DNA of 37,504 nt from a virus: IMG/VR virus record IMGVR_UViG_3300021519_000023, positions 1 to 37,504 of that record, one strand, 5' to 3'. The translations under genes were made by a program, and so were the position numbers. Of this stretch, positions 17,330 to 24,122 are shown piece by piece. Position 1 is the first letter of the stretch; every line of letters begins with the position of its first letter. Below the pieces are notes generated by a model. The model was not told where the DNA came from and made no database searches. It was given only the letters and a program-made list of their open reading frames with translations.

Positions 17330-17965
17330 TTAGAGTCCGATTGGTCCGACTACTCCACTGCCGGGCGTTGGTGTTCCAATGCGGGGCGGCATCTTCTTCT
17401 TTGGGATGAATCCGCCTGTTGGCTTGTATGGCAGAGGGGCAATGCCGCCCGCGCTTGACCCAGGATTCATCGGCCCGCCAGGCTTCATTGTTCCAGGATT
17501 CATCGGCCTGCCATGTTTTACCGAGCCGGAAGGGGGCATAAATCCGCCTGTTGGTCCCATGCCTCCTTGGCCGGGCTTTGTGATCTTTGCTGGCATCGGC
17601 TTTGCTGCGCCAAGCTGGTTCTTAAGACCATCTTGAATCTGGGTTGTTACACGATCGGGGTTTGGCATACGATCACGCATGGGGGGCATAAATCCTCCAG
17701 TTGGTCCCATGCCCCCTTGACCGGGACCACCAGTTTTAGCTTGTTTTTGAGCTTGAACTTGTGCCATTTCCGAAGCGCGGTCTGGAGAAGATTGTTTGTT
17801 GCCAACCATTTGCCCAATTGTTCCCTGGCCAACCATCGGGCGCTGGCCGTGAGGGGGCATAAATCCTCCAGTTGGTCCCATGCCTCCTCGGCCGGGCTTT
17901 GGACGCGGCTTCTTTGTGCCGCCCATGGGCATTGCTTGTGCGGGATCGTTCGGCATCATTGGCAT
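17330..17965 (-). CDS. Gly/Pro/Met repeat protein, 211 aa
   Basis: Three copies of a GGMGPTGGFMPP motif (around residues 28, 86 and 131) and a degenerate fourth (KPTGGFIPKKK, near 186) are separated by K/Q-rich linkers. The protein is basic, low in hydrophobics and probably disordered. No catalytic motif. It follows the lysine-rich 60-aa gene by TAATG-type coupling. It may bind DNA or capsid during packaging, but this is a guess from charge and place. Confidence 0.7.
   Translation of the reverse strand: MPMMPNDPAQAMPMGGTKKPRPKPGRGGMGPTGGFMPPHGQRPMVGQGTIGQMVGNKQSSPDRASEMAQVQAQKQAKTGGPGQGGMGPTGGFMPPMRDRMPNPDRVTTQIQDGLKNQLGAAKPMPAKITKPGQGGMGPTGGFMPPSGSVKHGRPMNPGTMKPGGPMNPGSSAGGIAPLPYKPTGGFIPKKKMPPRIGTPTPGSGVVGPIGL
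17532..17895 (-). repeat. Dispersed direct repeat coding for GGMGPTGGFMPP
   Basis: Three nearly identical stretches of about 40 bases lie around 17532-17574, 17681-17725 and 17851-17895, each encoding the same GGMGPTGGFMPP peptide. Spacing between copies is about 150 and 170 bases. They differ at only a few bases, so recombination between copies could change the protein length in frame. Confidence 0.75.
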
Positions 17966-18147
17966 TAGGATTTTCCAGCCTTCTTTTCGGCAGCGCGCAT
18001 CTTTGCGCCCTCGGCCTTTTCGTGGGCCTTACCGTGCTTGGCAGACTCGTTGTGTTTTGTTGCCTTCTTACCAACAACAGGACTCTTGCTCTTCATGTAC
18101 GCAGCTAGTGCGGATGGGAGTGTGCGTTTCTTTGGTGTTGTTGGCAT
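17965..18147 (-). CDS. Lysine-rich basic protein, 60 aa
   Basis: About a third of the residues are K, R or H with many alanines (KKATKHNESAKHGKAHEKAEGAKMRAAEKKAGK), as in histone H1 tails or DNA-condensing proteins. It lacks any folded-domain pattern. A TACACT box is six bases upstream of the ATG and there is no ribosome site, so it may be the first gene of a leaderless transcript. It could condense packaged DNA or travel with it into the host; this is inferred from composition alone. Confidence 0.7.
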   Translation of the reverse strand: MPTTPKKRTLPSALAAYMKSKSPVVGKKATKHNESAKHGKAHEKAEGAKMRAAEKKAGKS

Positions 18148-18153
18148 GTGTGT

Positions 18154-18159
18154 AGTGTA
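18154..18159 (-). promoter_or_regulatory. Leaderless-type -10 box before the 60-aa gene
   Basis: TACACT lies six bases before the ATG at 18147. The 40 bases between the fibre gene and this start are A/T-rich, unlike the surrounding coding sequence, as expected for a promoter. Confidence 0.55.
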
Positions 18160-18187
18160 CGTTATTTATTTGTATTTAGGAAACATT

Positions 18188-19540
18188 TTAGTTCGATGCC
18201 ATGATGATCCAGTTTGTACCATCACCGACAAGAATTGCAAACTTACCAGCAGTAGCAGCAAGAATCGCGGTTGATGCGGCACCACCAACAAGTGGAACAA
18301 CATTGGCGGAAGCCGACGTAACGGTAGCAGCGGTAGTATTTTTAACTAGAATTTCGCGTCCAGCCGTAGCCGCACCAAGAGTTAATACGGCAACAGCTGT
18401 ACAAATAACCCAAGTTGTCGTTGCCGTAACCGTAAGGTTAATTGCGGTAGAAACTGGGGCAGTTCGTTGCAAGTATCCGGTCAATACAGCATTTGTGGCC
18501 GTAACAGTGCCGGCGGTAAAGTTGCCGCTTGCGTCGCGCTTAACAATGGCTGATGCGGTATTTGCATCAGTTGCGGTTGTCCATGTTGGTGCAAGTGTTG
18601 TACCGGCACTTGTAACAACTTGTCCAGCTGTACCATTGGCAAGAAGCGCAGTAGTGTCAACTGCTGTCTGATAAGGAATGCTGCCCCCTAAACCACCGAC
18701 GATATTAGTGGCTTTAGTAGCAGTTCCGGTAAGAGCAGAAGTGATTGTTCCGGCAGTAAAGTTGCCACTGGCATCCCGAGCAACAATTGCACTAGCAGTA
18801 TTTGCACTAGTCGCGGTCGTTGCACTGTTAGAAACTTTTAGTGCCGTAGCAATAGTGGCAAGTTTGCTATCTGGCAATGACGTAATGGTTGTAGCATTAC
18901 CTACACTAGTAACATCACCAGTAAGATTGGCATTAGTTGTAACTGTGGAAGCATTGCCAGTAGTGCTACCAGAAGAACCACTTACGTTACCTGTAATGTT
19001 TGCAGTAATTGTTCCTGCCGAAAAGTTGCCTGAAGCATCACGAGCAACAATCGCAGATGCAGTATTAGCATTAGTAGCTGTAGTTGCACTATTGGAAACT
19101 TTTAGTGCTGTAGAAATGGTGGATAGTTTTGAGTCGGTAATGCTGCCAGCAAGCATAAGGTTTGTAACGGTTCCAGTATCTCCAACAGTTACAACAGCAA
19201 TCCAAGAAGTTCCGTTATACGTTAAGAATTTGTCAGTGTCATTTTCGTAGATTGTTTGACCATCAAATGGTGTTGCCGGCCTAGTAGTTGATGCACAAAC
19301 AATAACATTGCCAAATCCTTGCCACGTATTACCACCCGTAGCGTTTGTATAAACAAACAATTCTTTAAGCGTCGAGTCGTAAACAAGATCGCCAATTGTT
19401 GGTGTAAGAGCAGTACGTTGCGCTGTTGTGAGGTTTTGAATGCGAGCGTTAATATCAATGATGTCACTGACAACTCCATTCCAGGAAGCGCTTGCTAGCT
19501 TGGTATTGGCAGCTTGAGTGGCTGGGGCGACGTACGTCAT
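18188..19540 (-). CDS. Tail fibre / receptor-binding protein with ASAIVARDASGNF repeats, 450 aa
   Basis: The N-terminal 125 residues contain a FLTYNGTSWIAVV segment like those seen in fibre proteins. Then come three copies of NTASAIVxRDASGNFxAGT(I/V)T. Two sit inside longer duplicated blocks starting SKL(S/A)TI(S/A)TALKVSNSATTAT. The rest is T/A/S/N/G-rich, as in trimeric beta-helix or collagen-like fibre shafts. The C-terminus ends FAILVGDGTNWIIMASN, a common ending for such fibres. It probably contacts the host surface. Its place between terminase and portal, far from the other fibre, is unusual. A TATTCT box seven bases before the ATG suggests its own leaderless promoter. Confidence 0.82.
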   Translation of the reverse strand: MTYVAPATQAANTKLASASWNGVVSDIIDINARIQNLTTAQRTALTPTIGDLVYDSTLKELFVYTNATGGNTWQGFGNVIVCASTTRPATPFDGQTIYENDTDKFLTYNGTSWIAVVTVGDTGTVTNLMLAGSITDSKLSTISTALKVSNSATTATNANTASAIVARDASGNFSAGTITANITGNVSGSSGSTTGNASTVTTNANLTGDVTSVGNATTITSLPDSKLATIATALKVSNSATTATSANTASAIVARDASGNFTAGTITSALTGTATKATNIVGGLGGSIPYQTAVDTTALLANGTAGQVVTSAGTTLAPTWTTATDANTASAIVKRDASGNFTAGTVTATNAVLTGYLQRTAPVSTAINLTVTATTTWVICTAVAVLTLGAATAGREILVKNTTAATVTSASANVVPLVGGAASTAILAATAGKFAILVGDGTNWIIMASN

Positions 19541-19547
19541 TGCGTAT

Positions 19548-19553
19548 AGAATA
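19548..19553 (-). promoter_or_regulatory. Leaderless-type -10 box before the 450-aa fibre gene
   Basis: TATTCT lies seven bases before the ATG at 19540, in the short gap after tRNA-Thr. No ribosome site is visible. Confidence 0.4.
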
Positions 19554-19583
19554 CACCATGTTGGGCTTGTGAAACTATTTTAG

Positions 19584-19655
19584 AGCCGAAGCCCGGTTTC
19601 GAACCGGGAACCTCTCGCTTACAAGGCGAGTGCTCTTCCGTTGAGCTACTTCGGC
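19584..19655 (-). tRNA. tRNA-Thr(UGU)
   Basis: A full cloverleaf is visible on the leftward strand: 7-base acceptor stem GCCGAAG/CTTCGGC, D arm GCTC/GAGC, anticodon stem CTCGC/GCGAG with loop CTTGTAA (anticodon UGU), variable loop of five, T arm CCCGG-TTCGAAA-CCGGG, and discriminator U. CCA is not encoded. Its first base is the last base of the terminase stop codon (TAG), so it must be cut out of the terminase transcript. It probably supplements decoding of ACA codons. Confidence 0.95.
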
Positions 19656-21235
19656 TAGTTTGGTCGTGGTGCTCGACGCGAGATGGTGTTGGTTGCGTTG
19701 TTGCGTCGGGGTGGTGCTAGTACTTGTGGTCTGGAGTAGTTTTCTGTCCAGACGGCGACGCAGCCGGCGGCGGCTAGGACGCGATCGTCGTGGCATCCGT
19801 TGTCTGCTTGTTCTCTGCCACGTTTGTTGTAGACGAAGGTTCGCATTTCGTCGAGGAGTGTTTCGGAGTTGAGGAGGTTGGGGTGGTCTCGGAGGTGTTC
19901 TTGTAGTGCGGTGAGCATGCGGACGCGGCTTGGTCCAGTGGTGAGCCAGCCGTAGGTCGTGTCGAGGTCGGGTCTTGTTGAGTCGATTCGGCGTGGCCTG
20001 TAGAGGTTGGGGTAGTTGATGCTTTTTGCGAGGTGGATAATTACGGCTTGTCCTGGTCCGTTGCGTTCGATTGCGACTACGGCTCGGTTGTACCAGTAGC
20101 CGAGCCTAGCTAGGTCATCTGCGTATTGGTCGAGGTCTGCTCTATAGTGAAGTTCTGCGACGATTTCTGCACTTTCGGCGTCCATTACCATCGCGCAAGA
20201 GTAGTCGCTGCCCGAGTCGGCTCCATTCCTGGCTACGCGTTCGTTGTAGTCGTCGGATCGTACGCTGCCGGCTACGTCGGCAAAGACGATGTAGCGATGG
20301 TTTTCTTCTCGAGATTTCCAGACTTTGAGTGCGCCTGTGGTGTCTTGCTCGAGTGTGAGTTGTCCGCCTTGGTAGGGGGCTCCAACGAGCCGGCCTCGGT
20401 AGAGGGGTTCTTTGGTTTGGAAGCGGTCGAGGAAGTTGAAGTATTGGCGTCCTGTTGTTTCGGCGAACTCGCCGAGTACGCGGATCTTGTAGGCGCTTGA
20501 GTCTTCGCCCCATTGGATTTTCGCGTCTGCTACCCATTCTTTGGTGACTAGGGCTCGAGATACGTTGGCTGGTACTTGTTCGCCTGTGAATGCGGGTGTG
20601 TCGAATGCGCTGACATGGATGCGGTGCCAGCCGGATTCTGGTTTGAATGCTCGGTAGAATGTGCCGCTTGTTTTGGTTGGGTTGCCGATGAGGAGCATTC
20701 GTGCTCCTTCTGCGGTCATGTATCCCATCGAGGCTTCGTAGATTGATTCGTCTACACCACTGGCTTCGTCGACTACAAGTAGGAGGCGGTCGTGGTGGTG
20801 GCCTTGGAATCGTTCTGGTGTGTCGGTTGAGAGTCCCATGGCGACCCAGTTCTTGTCGACCTCGAGCATCGTCTTGTAGATAGTGCCGAAGCCGCCTTCG
20901 ATTTGGGCGTGGCGTTGGGCAATTTCGCGCCAGAGAAGTTGTTCGACCTGCGACCATGTCGGTGCGGTGGTGATTACGCGACATGGCCCTTCCGTCATGA
21001 AGTCGAGGACGACACATGCGGCGATGGCTGTTTTGCCGATGCCGTGGCTTGAGCGTACGGCTACTCGTTTGTGTTTGCGTACGGCGTGTAGGATCTCTGC
21101 TTGTTTGCTCCAGGGGTGGAATCCAAAAAGATTTTTGGCTTTCCATACCGGATCGAGCATAAGTTTGCGAATCTCGAGGGCAGACTCGTCAATGTTGTCT
21201 GGGTCAAGAGTCTGTGGTTTTGTCTTTTTCGTCAT
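19655..21235 (-). CDS. terL: Terminase large subunit, 526 aa
   Basis: ATP-driven DNA packaging motor and nuclease. Walker A is SSHGIGKT (residues 62-69), Walker B LLLVVDE (151-157, D156/E157), and a coupling-type motif follows at LLIGNPT (181-187). The nuclease domain shows FADVAG (D320), VVAIERNG (E390) and a late DDR near residue 497, the expected acidic residues of the RNase H-like fold. The length is normal for the family. The start overlaps the small-subunit gene by 32 bases, and the stop shares one base with tRNA-Thr. The motifs alone do not tell headful from cos packaging. Confidence 0.95.
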   Translation of the reverse strand: MTKKTKPQTLDPDNIDESALEIRKLMLDPVWKAKNLFGFHPWSKQAEILHAVRKHKRVAVRSSHGIGKTAIAACVVLDFMTEGPCRVITTAPTWSQVEQLLWREIAQRHAQIEGGFGTIYKTMLEVDKNWVAMGLSTDTPERFQGHHHDRLLLVVDEASGVDESIYEASMGYMTAEGARMLLIGNPTKTSGTFYRAFKPESGWHRIHVSAFDTPAFTGEQVPANVSRALVTKEWVADAKIQWGEDSSAYKIRVLGEFAETTGRQYFNFLDRFQTKEPLYRGRLVGAPYQGGQLTLEQDTTGALKVWKSREENHRYIVFADVAGSVRSDDYNERVARNGADSGSDYSCAMVMDAESAEIVAELHYRADLDQYADDLARLGYWYNRAVVAIERNGPGQAVIIHLAKSINYPNLYRPRRIDSTRPDLDTTYGWLTTGPSRVRMLTALQEHLRDHPNLLNSETLLDEMRTFVYNKRGREQADNGCHDDRVLAAAGCVAVWTENYSRPQVLAPPRRNNATNTISRRAPRPN

Positions 21236-21668
21236 CGACGATTACTAGCTCTGCTTCTATTTGTTGGACTTTTTCTGCTGGGATGCGCGCAATGAGCTCT
21301 AGGGTCATTGGTTGGTCTGGTGCTTGGAGTTGGATTTCCTGGTTCTTGTGGTATCCGAAGCTGCGCTCGAGGACCCACGATGCGGCTTTCCAGTCTTCTT
21401 GGCTGGATTCCATGACTTTTCCGAGGAGGTTGTCGTGTGCCGAGTTCCTGGCGAGTGTCACTTGTACGTACAAATCGTTGAAGAGTTTGTAGCGTTCAGG
21501 TTCGTCGCGTCCTAGTTGCATCCAGCGCCTAAAATTTTTGGCGTCTACAAGGCAGGCTTCGGAGATGCGGGGGATGCTAGCTCCGGTGCGCGCTATTTTG
21601 ACGGCTTTTTCGATGAGTCCTTCTGAGAACTCGAGGGGGATGTGGTCTGGGCGTGGAACGAGGTTCAT
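21204..21668 (-). CDS. terS: Terminase small subunit, 154 aa
   Basis: It lies directly upstream of the large subunit with a 32-base overlap. The N-terminal half is helical with a helix-turn-helix-like segment (ISEACLVDAKNFRRWMQLG) that would bind the packaging site. The middle ARNSAHDNLLGKVMESSQEDWKAASWVLERSFGYHK matches the pattern of many small terminases and would form the oligomerisation helix. The C-terminus is acidic and probably contacts the large subunit. The start overlaps the stop of the 124-aa gene by four bases. Confidence 0.88.
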   Translation of the reverse strand: MNLVPRPDHIPLEFSEGLIEKAVKIARTGASIPRISEACLVDAKNFRRWMQLGRDEPERYKLFNDLYVQVTLARNSAHDNLLGKVMESSQEDWKAASWVLERSFGYHKNQEIQLQAPDQPMTLELIARIPAEKVQQIEAELVIVDDEKDKTTDS

Positions 21669-22039
21669 GGTTCTAGTTTAGCGCGTAGCGATCGTACCCA
21701 TGCTGCTGCGGGGTCTCCACCGAGTAGCATCCAGGCAACGCTGCCTGGTGTTTCTTCTGTCTCGAGTCCCCACTTCCGGTCCCGATCTTTCTGATGAGTG
21801 TCAAACAAGACGAGCATGCGACGTAGCGTCTTCGACGACAAGGGTCGTCCTTCTGCGATGCGCTTAGCTAGATAGACTGGGTATGTTCCGTAGCCAATCA
21901 TCATTGTTGATGCTGTTGCTATGCCCGTAATTGCAACTCTTCGAGCTTCGGCTGGGGCAATCCAACTACCCTTGCCGTGTTCTTGTTTGTGTTTGCGTGC
22001 GAGAATTGTTTTTTGTTGTTTGCGTTGTCCGTTACTCAT
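21665..22039 (-). CDS. Conserved phage protein with WMLLGGDPAAAW motif, 124 aa
   Basis: The basic N-terminus (KQQKTILARKHKQEHGKG) is followed by KTLRRMLVLFDTHQKDR and a C-terminal PGSVAWMLLGGDPAAAWVRSL. This RRML..F..H....PG.VAWLLWGGD..AW pattern occurs in many phage proteins, often fused to or near head-morphogenesis and terminase genes, and looks like a small DNA-binding or adaptor domain. Its place just before terS fits a packaging or head role. A CATACT box lies six bases before the ATG. The exact function is unknown. Confidence 0.75.
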   Translation of the reverse strand: MSNGQRKQQKTILARKHKQEHGKGSWIAPAEARRVAITGIATASTMMIGYGTYPVYLAKRIAEGRPLSSKTLRRMLVLFDTHQKDRDRKWGLETEETPGSVAWMLLGGDPAAAWVRSLRAKLEP

Positions 22040-22045
22040 AGTACG

Positions 22046-22051
22046 AGTATG
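22046..22051 (-). promoter_or_regulatory. Possible leaderless-type -10 box before the 124-aa gene
   Basis: CATACT sits six bases before the ATG at 22039, the same spacing as the better boxes, but its first base departs from TANNNT. Transcription from the promoter upstream could be enough. Confidence 0.3.
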
Positions 22052-22067
22052 ACAACCAGGTCGGACG

Positions 22068-22445
22068 CTAGTTATAGGAAGGGGGAATTACAAGTCCCGA
22101 GTTTTGTCCTTTTTCGTTCTGATTAAAGTATTTTTTAAAAGGAGCTAAACCGCCGGCTCTACTAATTTGTTTTGGAGATGGTGTAAATGACCAGGATTTT
22201 TGTTTTCCTGGGACCCATGATCCGCCAGGATTTGTAGTTGTCGAGTATTTTGATTCATTACTAAACGTAGGATGATTCGGCTTTTTAAACTCGTCAGATA
22301 AATGACCAGATTTTGTAATGCTTTGAGGGTCTTTTAGCCAAGCTCCACGCAAATCATAATTTTTAGTGTCGTTAATTCTGCCGGCAAGTGTTGCAGCAAT
22401 ACGATATCTAGTTTCCTGAGCTGGAGAAAGATGAGTGTCGTACAT
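22068..22445 (-). CDS. Conserved phage protein, first gene of the late block, 125 aa
   Basis: I chose ATG 22445 because a perfect TATAAT lies six bases upstream; a longer form from 22490 would run through the promoter. The sequence carries YDLRGAWLKDP, GHLSDEFKKPNHPTFSNESKY, GGSWVPG and a C-terminal FKKYFNQNEKG. This set (YDLRGA, KKPNHPTFS, G.W) is a recurring one in small proteins of podoviruses near packaging genes. The structure and role are unknown to me; it may be a virion or packaging accessory protein. It begins the leftward block that continues to the terminase. Confidence 0.78.
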   Translation of the reverse strand: MYDTHLSPAQETRYRIAATLAGRINDTKNYDLRGAWLKDPQSITKSGHLSDEFKKPNHPTFSNESKYSTTTNPGGSWVPGKQKSWSFTPSPKQISRAGGLAPFKKYFNQNEKGQNSGLVIPPSYN

Positions 22446-22451
22446 ACAAGA

Positions 22452-22457
22452 ATTATA
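22452..22457 (-). promoter_or_regulatory. Main late leftward promoter, leaderless (perfect TATAAT)
   Basis: A perfect -10 hexamer lies six bases before the ATG at 22445. A CGGACA hexamer 18 bases further upstream is a possible -35 and lies inside an operator-like palindrome. There is no ribosome site, so the message would start at or next to the AUG. It is the best candidate for the first promoter of the packaging and structural genes. Confidence 0.65.
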
Positions 22458-22463
22458 GCGAGA

Positions 22464-22483
22464 GTCGGATACGCGTGTCCGAC
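22464..22483. promoter_or_regulatory. 20-base operator-like palindrome at the late promoter
   Basis: GTCGGA-TACGCGTG-TCCGAC is an inverted repeat in which nine of ten base pairs match (the tenth is T·G). It spans about -19 to -38 relative to the predicted start at 22445, overlapping the -35 region, as expected for a repressor site. A shorter palindrome with the same half-site lies upstream of the XRE-type regulator gene. That the regulator binds here is inference. Confidence 0.55.
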
Positions 22484-22499
22484 GCATCAAGTAGACTGT

Positions 22500-22725
22500 T
22501 CTTAACCCGCTTCACAAGCGGAGTTCGCCCGTCAGAGGGGCTTCGGCGCAGCCTGCAAAAAGAAAACCACCCGTAGTTGGGGGAGGAGGCGGCTGCGCGC
22601 CTCGCCATTCAAGTGACTCGAGGCAACAATAGACACGCCTAGCCATGGCAGTCACTGCGGAGAACAGTTACCACTTCTCGGACGGAGGAGGGCATTCAGA
22701 GAACCGCGTGGTTCAAGCTCGATGA
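22500..22725 (+). ncRNA. Candidate structured RNA (unassigned)
   Basis: Several arms pair: CCGCTT/AAGCGG with a 3-base loop at 22507-22521, GCGCAGCC/GGCTGCGC at 22546-22553 and 22591-22598, GCCTCG/CGAGGC at 22599-22604 and 22619-22624, and GAACC/GGTTC near the right end. The arms are consecutive and mostly compatible. It does not match tmRNA, RNase P RNA or a tRNA that I know. No terminator is visible, and the strand is a guess. It may simply be a structured DNA region. Confidence 0.25.
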
Positions 22726-22746
22726 TGATGAGTATGAATAGTCCCT

Positions 22747-23045
22747 CGAAGAGCAACCACAAGAACATCCCTTACAGGAACAAGCAAAACCACCATCATC
22801 ACCCCACCACTACCAAAGTATCCGCATACAGATACAAACACAGCACCATCATCGCCGAAGAATCAACGCTATACACACAAAACGTGAACAACACAACGCA
22901 GATAACCCCCCCACCTAACAACACACAACCAAACAGACAACACCACACGGAAACACCACCCACACCACAACCAGTGGGTTCCCCGTGACGGAACGGCGTG
23001 GCTGTCGTTGGGGGGGTTGCCGCGTTGGTGGGTGACGGGGGTCGA
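22747..23045. other. A/C-rich to G/T-rich strand switch, possible origin
   Basis: On the given strand about 230 bases contain very few G or T and then change abruptly near 22976-22990 to a G/T-rich stretch. AACCCCCCC at 22904-22912 is the exact inverse of GGGGGGGTT at 23010-23018, so a large hairpin could form across the switch. Such asymmetry at a divergent intergenic region is typical of an origin or of a strand-displacement start site, but no iterons or DnaA boxes were recognised. Confidence 0.35.
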
Positions 23046-23179
23046 TGCCGGCGTCGGGTCGGGGCGCAGAGTCCAGCTCCTTCGCCATCGCCGGCCGTCG
23101 AGGCTGCTCGGCAGGGCATCGCGCGGGAAGGGGAACACGCGACCGTGCGTGCTCGGTGGTGGTGCTGTCTGGCTGGTGG

Positions 23180-23208
23180 TTGTTGTTGTCCGTTCGGTCA
23201 GGTACACT
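23180..23208 (+). promoter_or_regulatory. Putative rightward promoter for the accessory block
   Basis: TTGTTG and TACACT are separated by exactly 17 bases; transcription would start near 23215 and leave a leader of about 38 bases with a GGAGG site before the ATG at 23253. Unlike the leftward promoters it is not leaderless. The match to consensus is moderate. Confidence 0.45.
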
Positions 23209-23252
23209 TGGTGCTCGGGCTATCCTGCCCGTCGGTCATCGGAGGTTGTCAG

Positions 23253-23831
23253 ATGTCTAGTGTCATCGAGCGCTACCAGTACCACCAAGATCCGGGTCAT
23301 GGTTGGGTCGAGGTTCCCCTCGAAGATTGCGTAGGGCATCGGGTGTCGTCCTACTCCTACTGGGGCTACGGCTCGGACGGTTGTCTCGTCGCGTACCTCG
23401 AAGAAGATCTCGACGCGGTCACGGTGCTGGGGAGTCAGGTCGTCGAGGTAGACGGCAGGGCTTACGCTGCCCGTCCTCGAACGTGCGTCGAGTTGCGCTA
23501 CGTCCTCGAACCGGTACAGCACCCCAAGGACTGTTTCATCCGGGGCTTGGAGCGGTTCCCCGCTGCCGCGTCTAACGGGTTCGACATCGAGCAGGTCTTT
23601 GCTGTCGAGTCGAGTCTCGCGGCGGATATCGACGCGGCGCGGAAGCGCAACGCGGCGCACCTTGTCCTAGTCCAGGCGCTGCGCTCGGACATCGAGGCGG
23701 CGCTAGAGTCGAGCACCCAGGGCGAGCCGCTTGGGGGAGTTTGCTCGGAGTGCGAAGGCTCGGGGAGTGTCGTCGCAGAGATCGACCCTCGACAATGCTC
23801 TTGCTGCGACGGCTCGGGGCTAGCGTCGTGA
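23253..23831 (+). CDS. First rightward-block protein with DnaJ-type cysteine motifs, 192 aa
   Basis: ATG 23253 follows GGAGG by seven bases. The N-terminal 50 residues (HGWVEVPLED, SSYSYWGYGSDGCLVAYLEEDLDA) resemble small phage proteins I have seen with an HGW..VP..SYSY..YLEEDxDA pattern, function unknown. The middle is helical. The C-terminus has CSECEGSG and CSCCDGSG, the CxxCxGxG repeat of the DnaJ zinc domain, here as two repeats (four cysteines), enough for one zinc ion. No J-domain HPD is present. It may be a regulator or host-takeover protein. The stop overlaps the next start by GTGA. Confidence 0.75.
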   Translation: MSSVIERYQYHQDPGHGWVEVPLEDCVGHRVSSYSYWGYGSDGCLVAYLEEDLDAVTVLGSQVVEVDGRAYAARPRTCVELRYVLEPVQHPKDCFIRGLERFPAAASNGFDIEQVFAVESSLAADIDAARKRNAAHLVLVQALRSDIEAALESSTQGEPLGGVCSECEGSGSVVAEIDPRQCSCCDGSGLAS

Positions 23832-24115
23832 TCGCCGACGCCTACGCTCGCACCGCGTCCTTCGAGGAGGTCACCTACCTCGCGGGGCGCGGGTCGATCC
23901 CTGCCGGTCTCGAAGTCGTCGAGCGGCTCGGGTTCGAGGAGTGTCGCCGCCAGTACGGTGCGCCGTTGGGCGCTCGGGACTGGGCGGGGTCGTGGTTCGA
24001 GCCGCCGCGTCAGAGCGGCTGCCAATGGATCGACACCGACTACTACCCGTGGTGGTCGGTGGTGATCCCGCCAGCGGGTCACGGTGGCGGTTGGGATATG
24101 TCGAACGCCGACTAG
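23828..24115 (+). CDS. Small accessory protein, 95 aa
   Basis: The GTG at 23828 overlaps the previous stop by four bases, the usual coupling here; an ATG about 30 bases upstream in the same frame is less likely because it would sit deep inside the upstream gene. The protein is acidic with several aromatic residues (CQWIDTDYYPWWSVVIPP) and no recognisable family. It stops eight bases before a tRNA-like element. Confidence 0.6.
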   Translation: MIADAYARTASFEEVTYLAGRGSIPAGLEVVERLGFEECRRQYGAPLGARDWAGSWFEPPRQSGCQWIDTDYYPWWSVVIPPAGHGGGWDMSNAD

Positions 24116-24122
24116 GCGCACC

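Larger units (their letters stand above)
22446..23252. other. Divergent control region without a convincing gene
   Basis: About 800 bases lie between the leftward late block and the rightward block. Reading right: a palindrome at the leftward promoter, then 22500-22725 with several complementary arms (507-512 with 516-521; 546-553 with 591-598; 599-604 with 619-624 and, as an alternative, 612-618 with 650-656). An A/C-rich stretch runs from about 22747 to 22975, then a G/T-rich stretch to about 23045, and the rightward promoter lies near 23180. Open frames here (one of 88 codons rightward, two of about 110 codons leftward) reflect the skewed composition. The region could hold an origin and a structured RNA. 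Confidence 0.6.

Noticed and set aside
22500-22725. tmRNA, RNase P RNA or group I intron
   Set aside because: None of the conserved cores I know for these RNAs could be matched in the sequence.
22722-22988. An 88-codon rightward frame in the A/C-rich region
   Set aside because: Its N/T/H/P-rich sequence is what any open frame would give in A/C-rich DNA, there is no ribosome site, and it matches no protein pattern.
22799-23207. Leftward frames of 106 and 112 codons opposite the A/C-rich region
   Set aside because: Overlapping frames with skewed Cys/Val/Gly content, no ribosome site, and opposite a putative promoter region.
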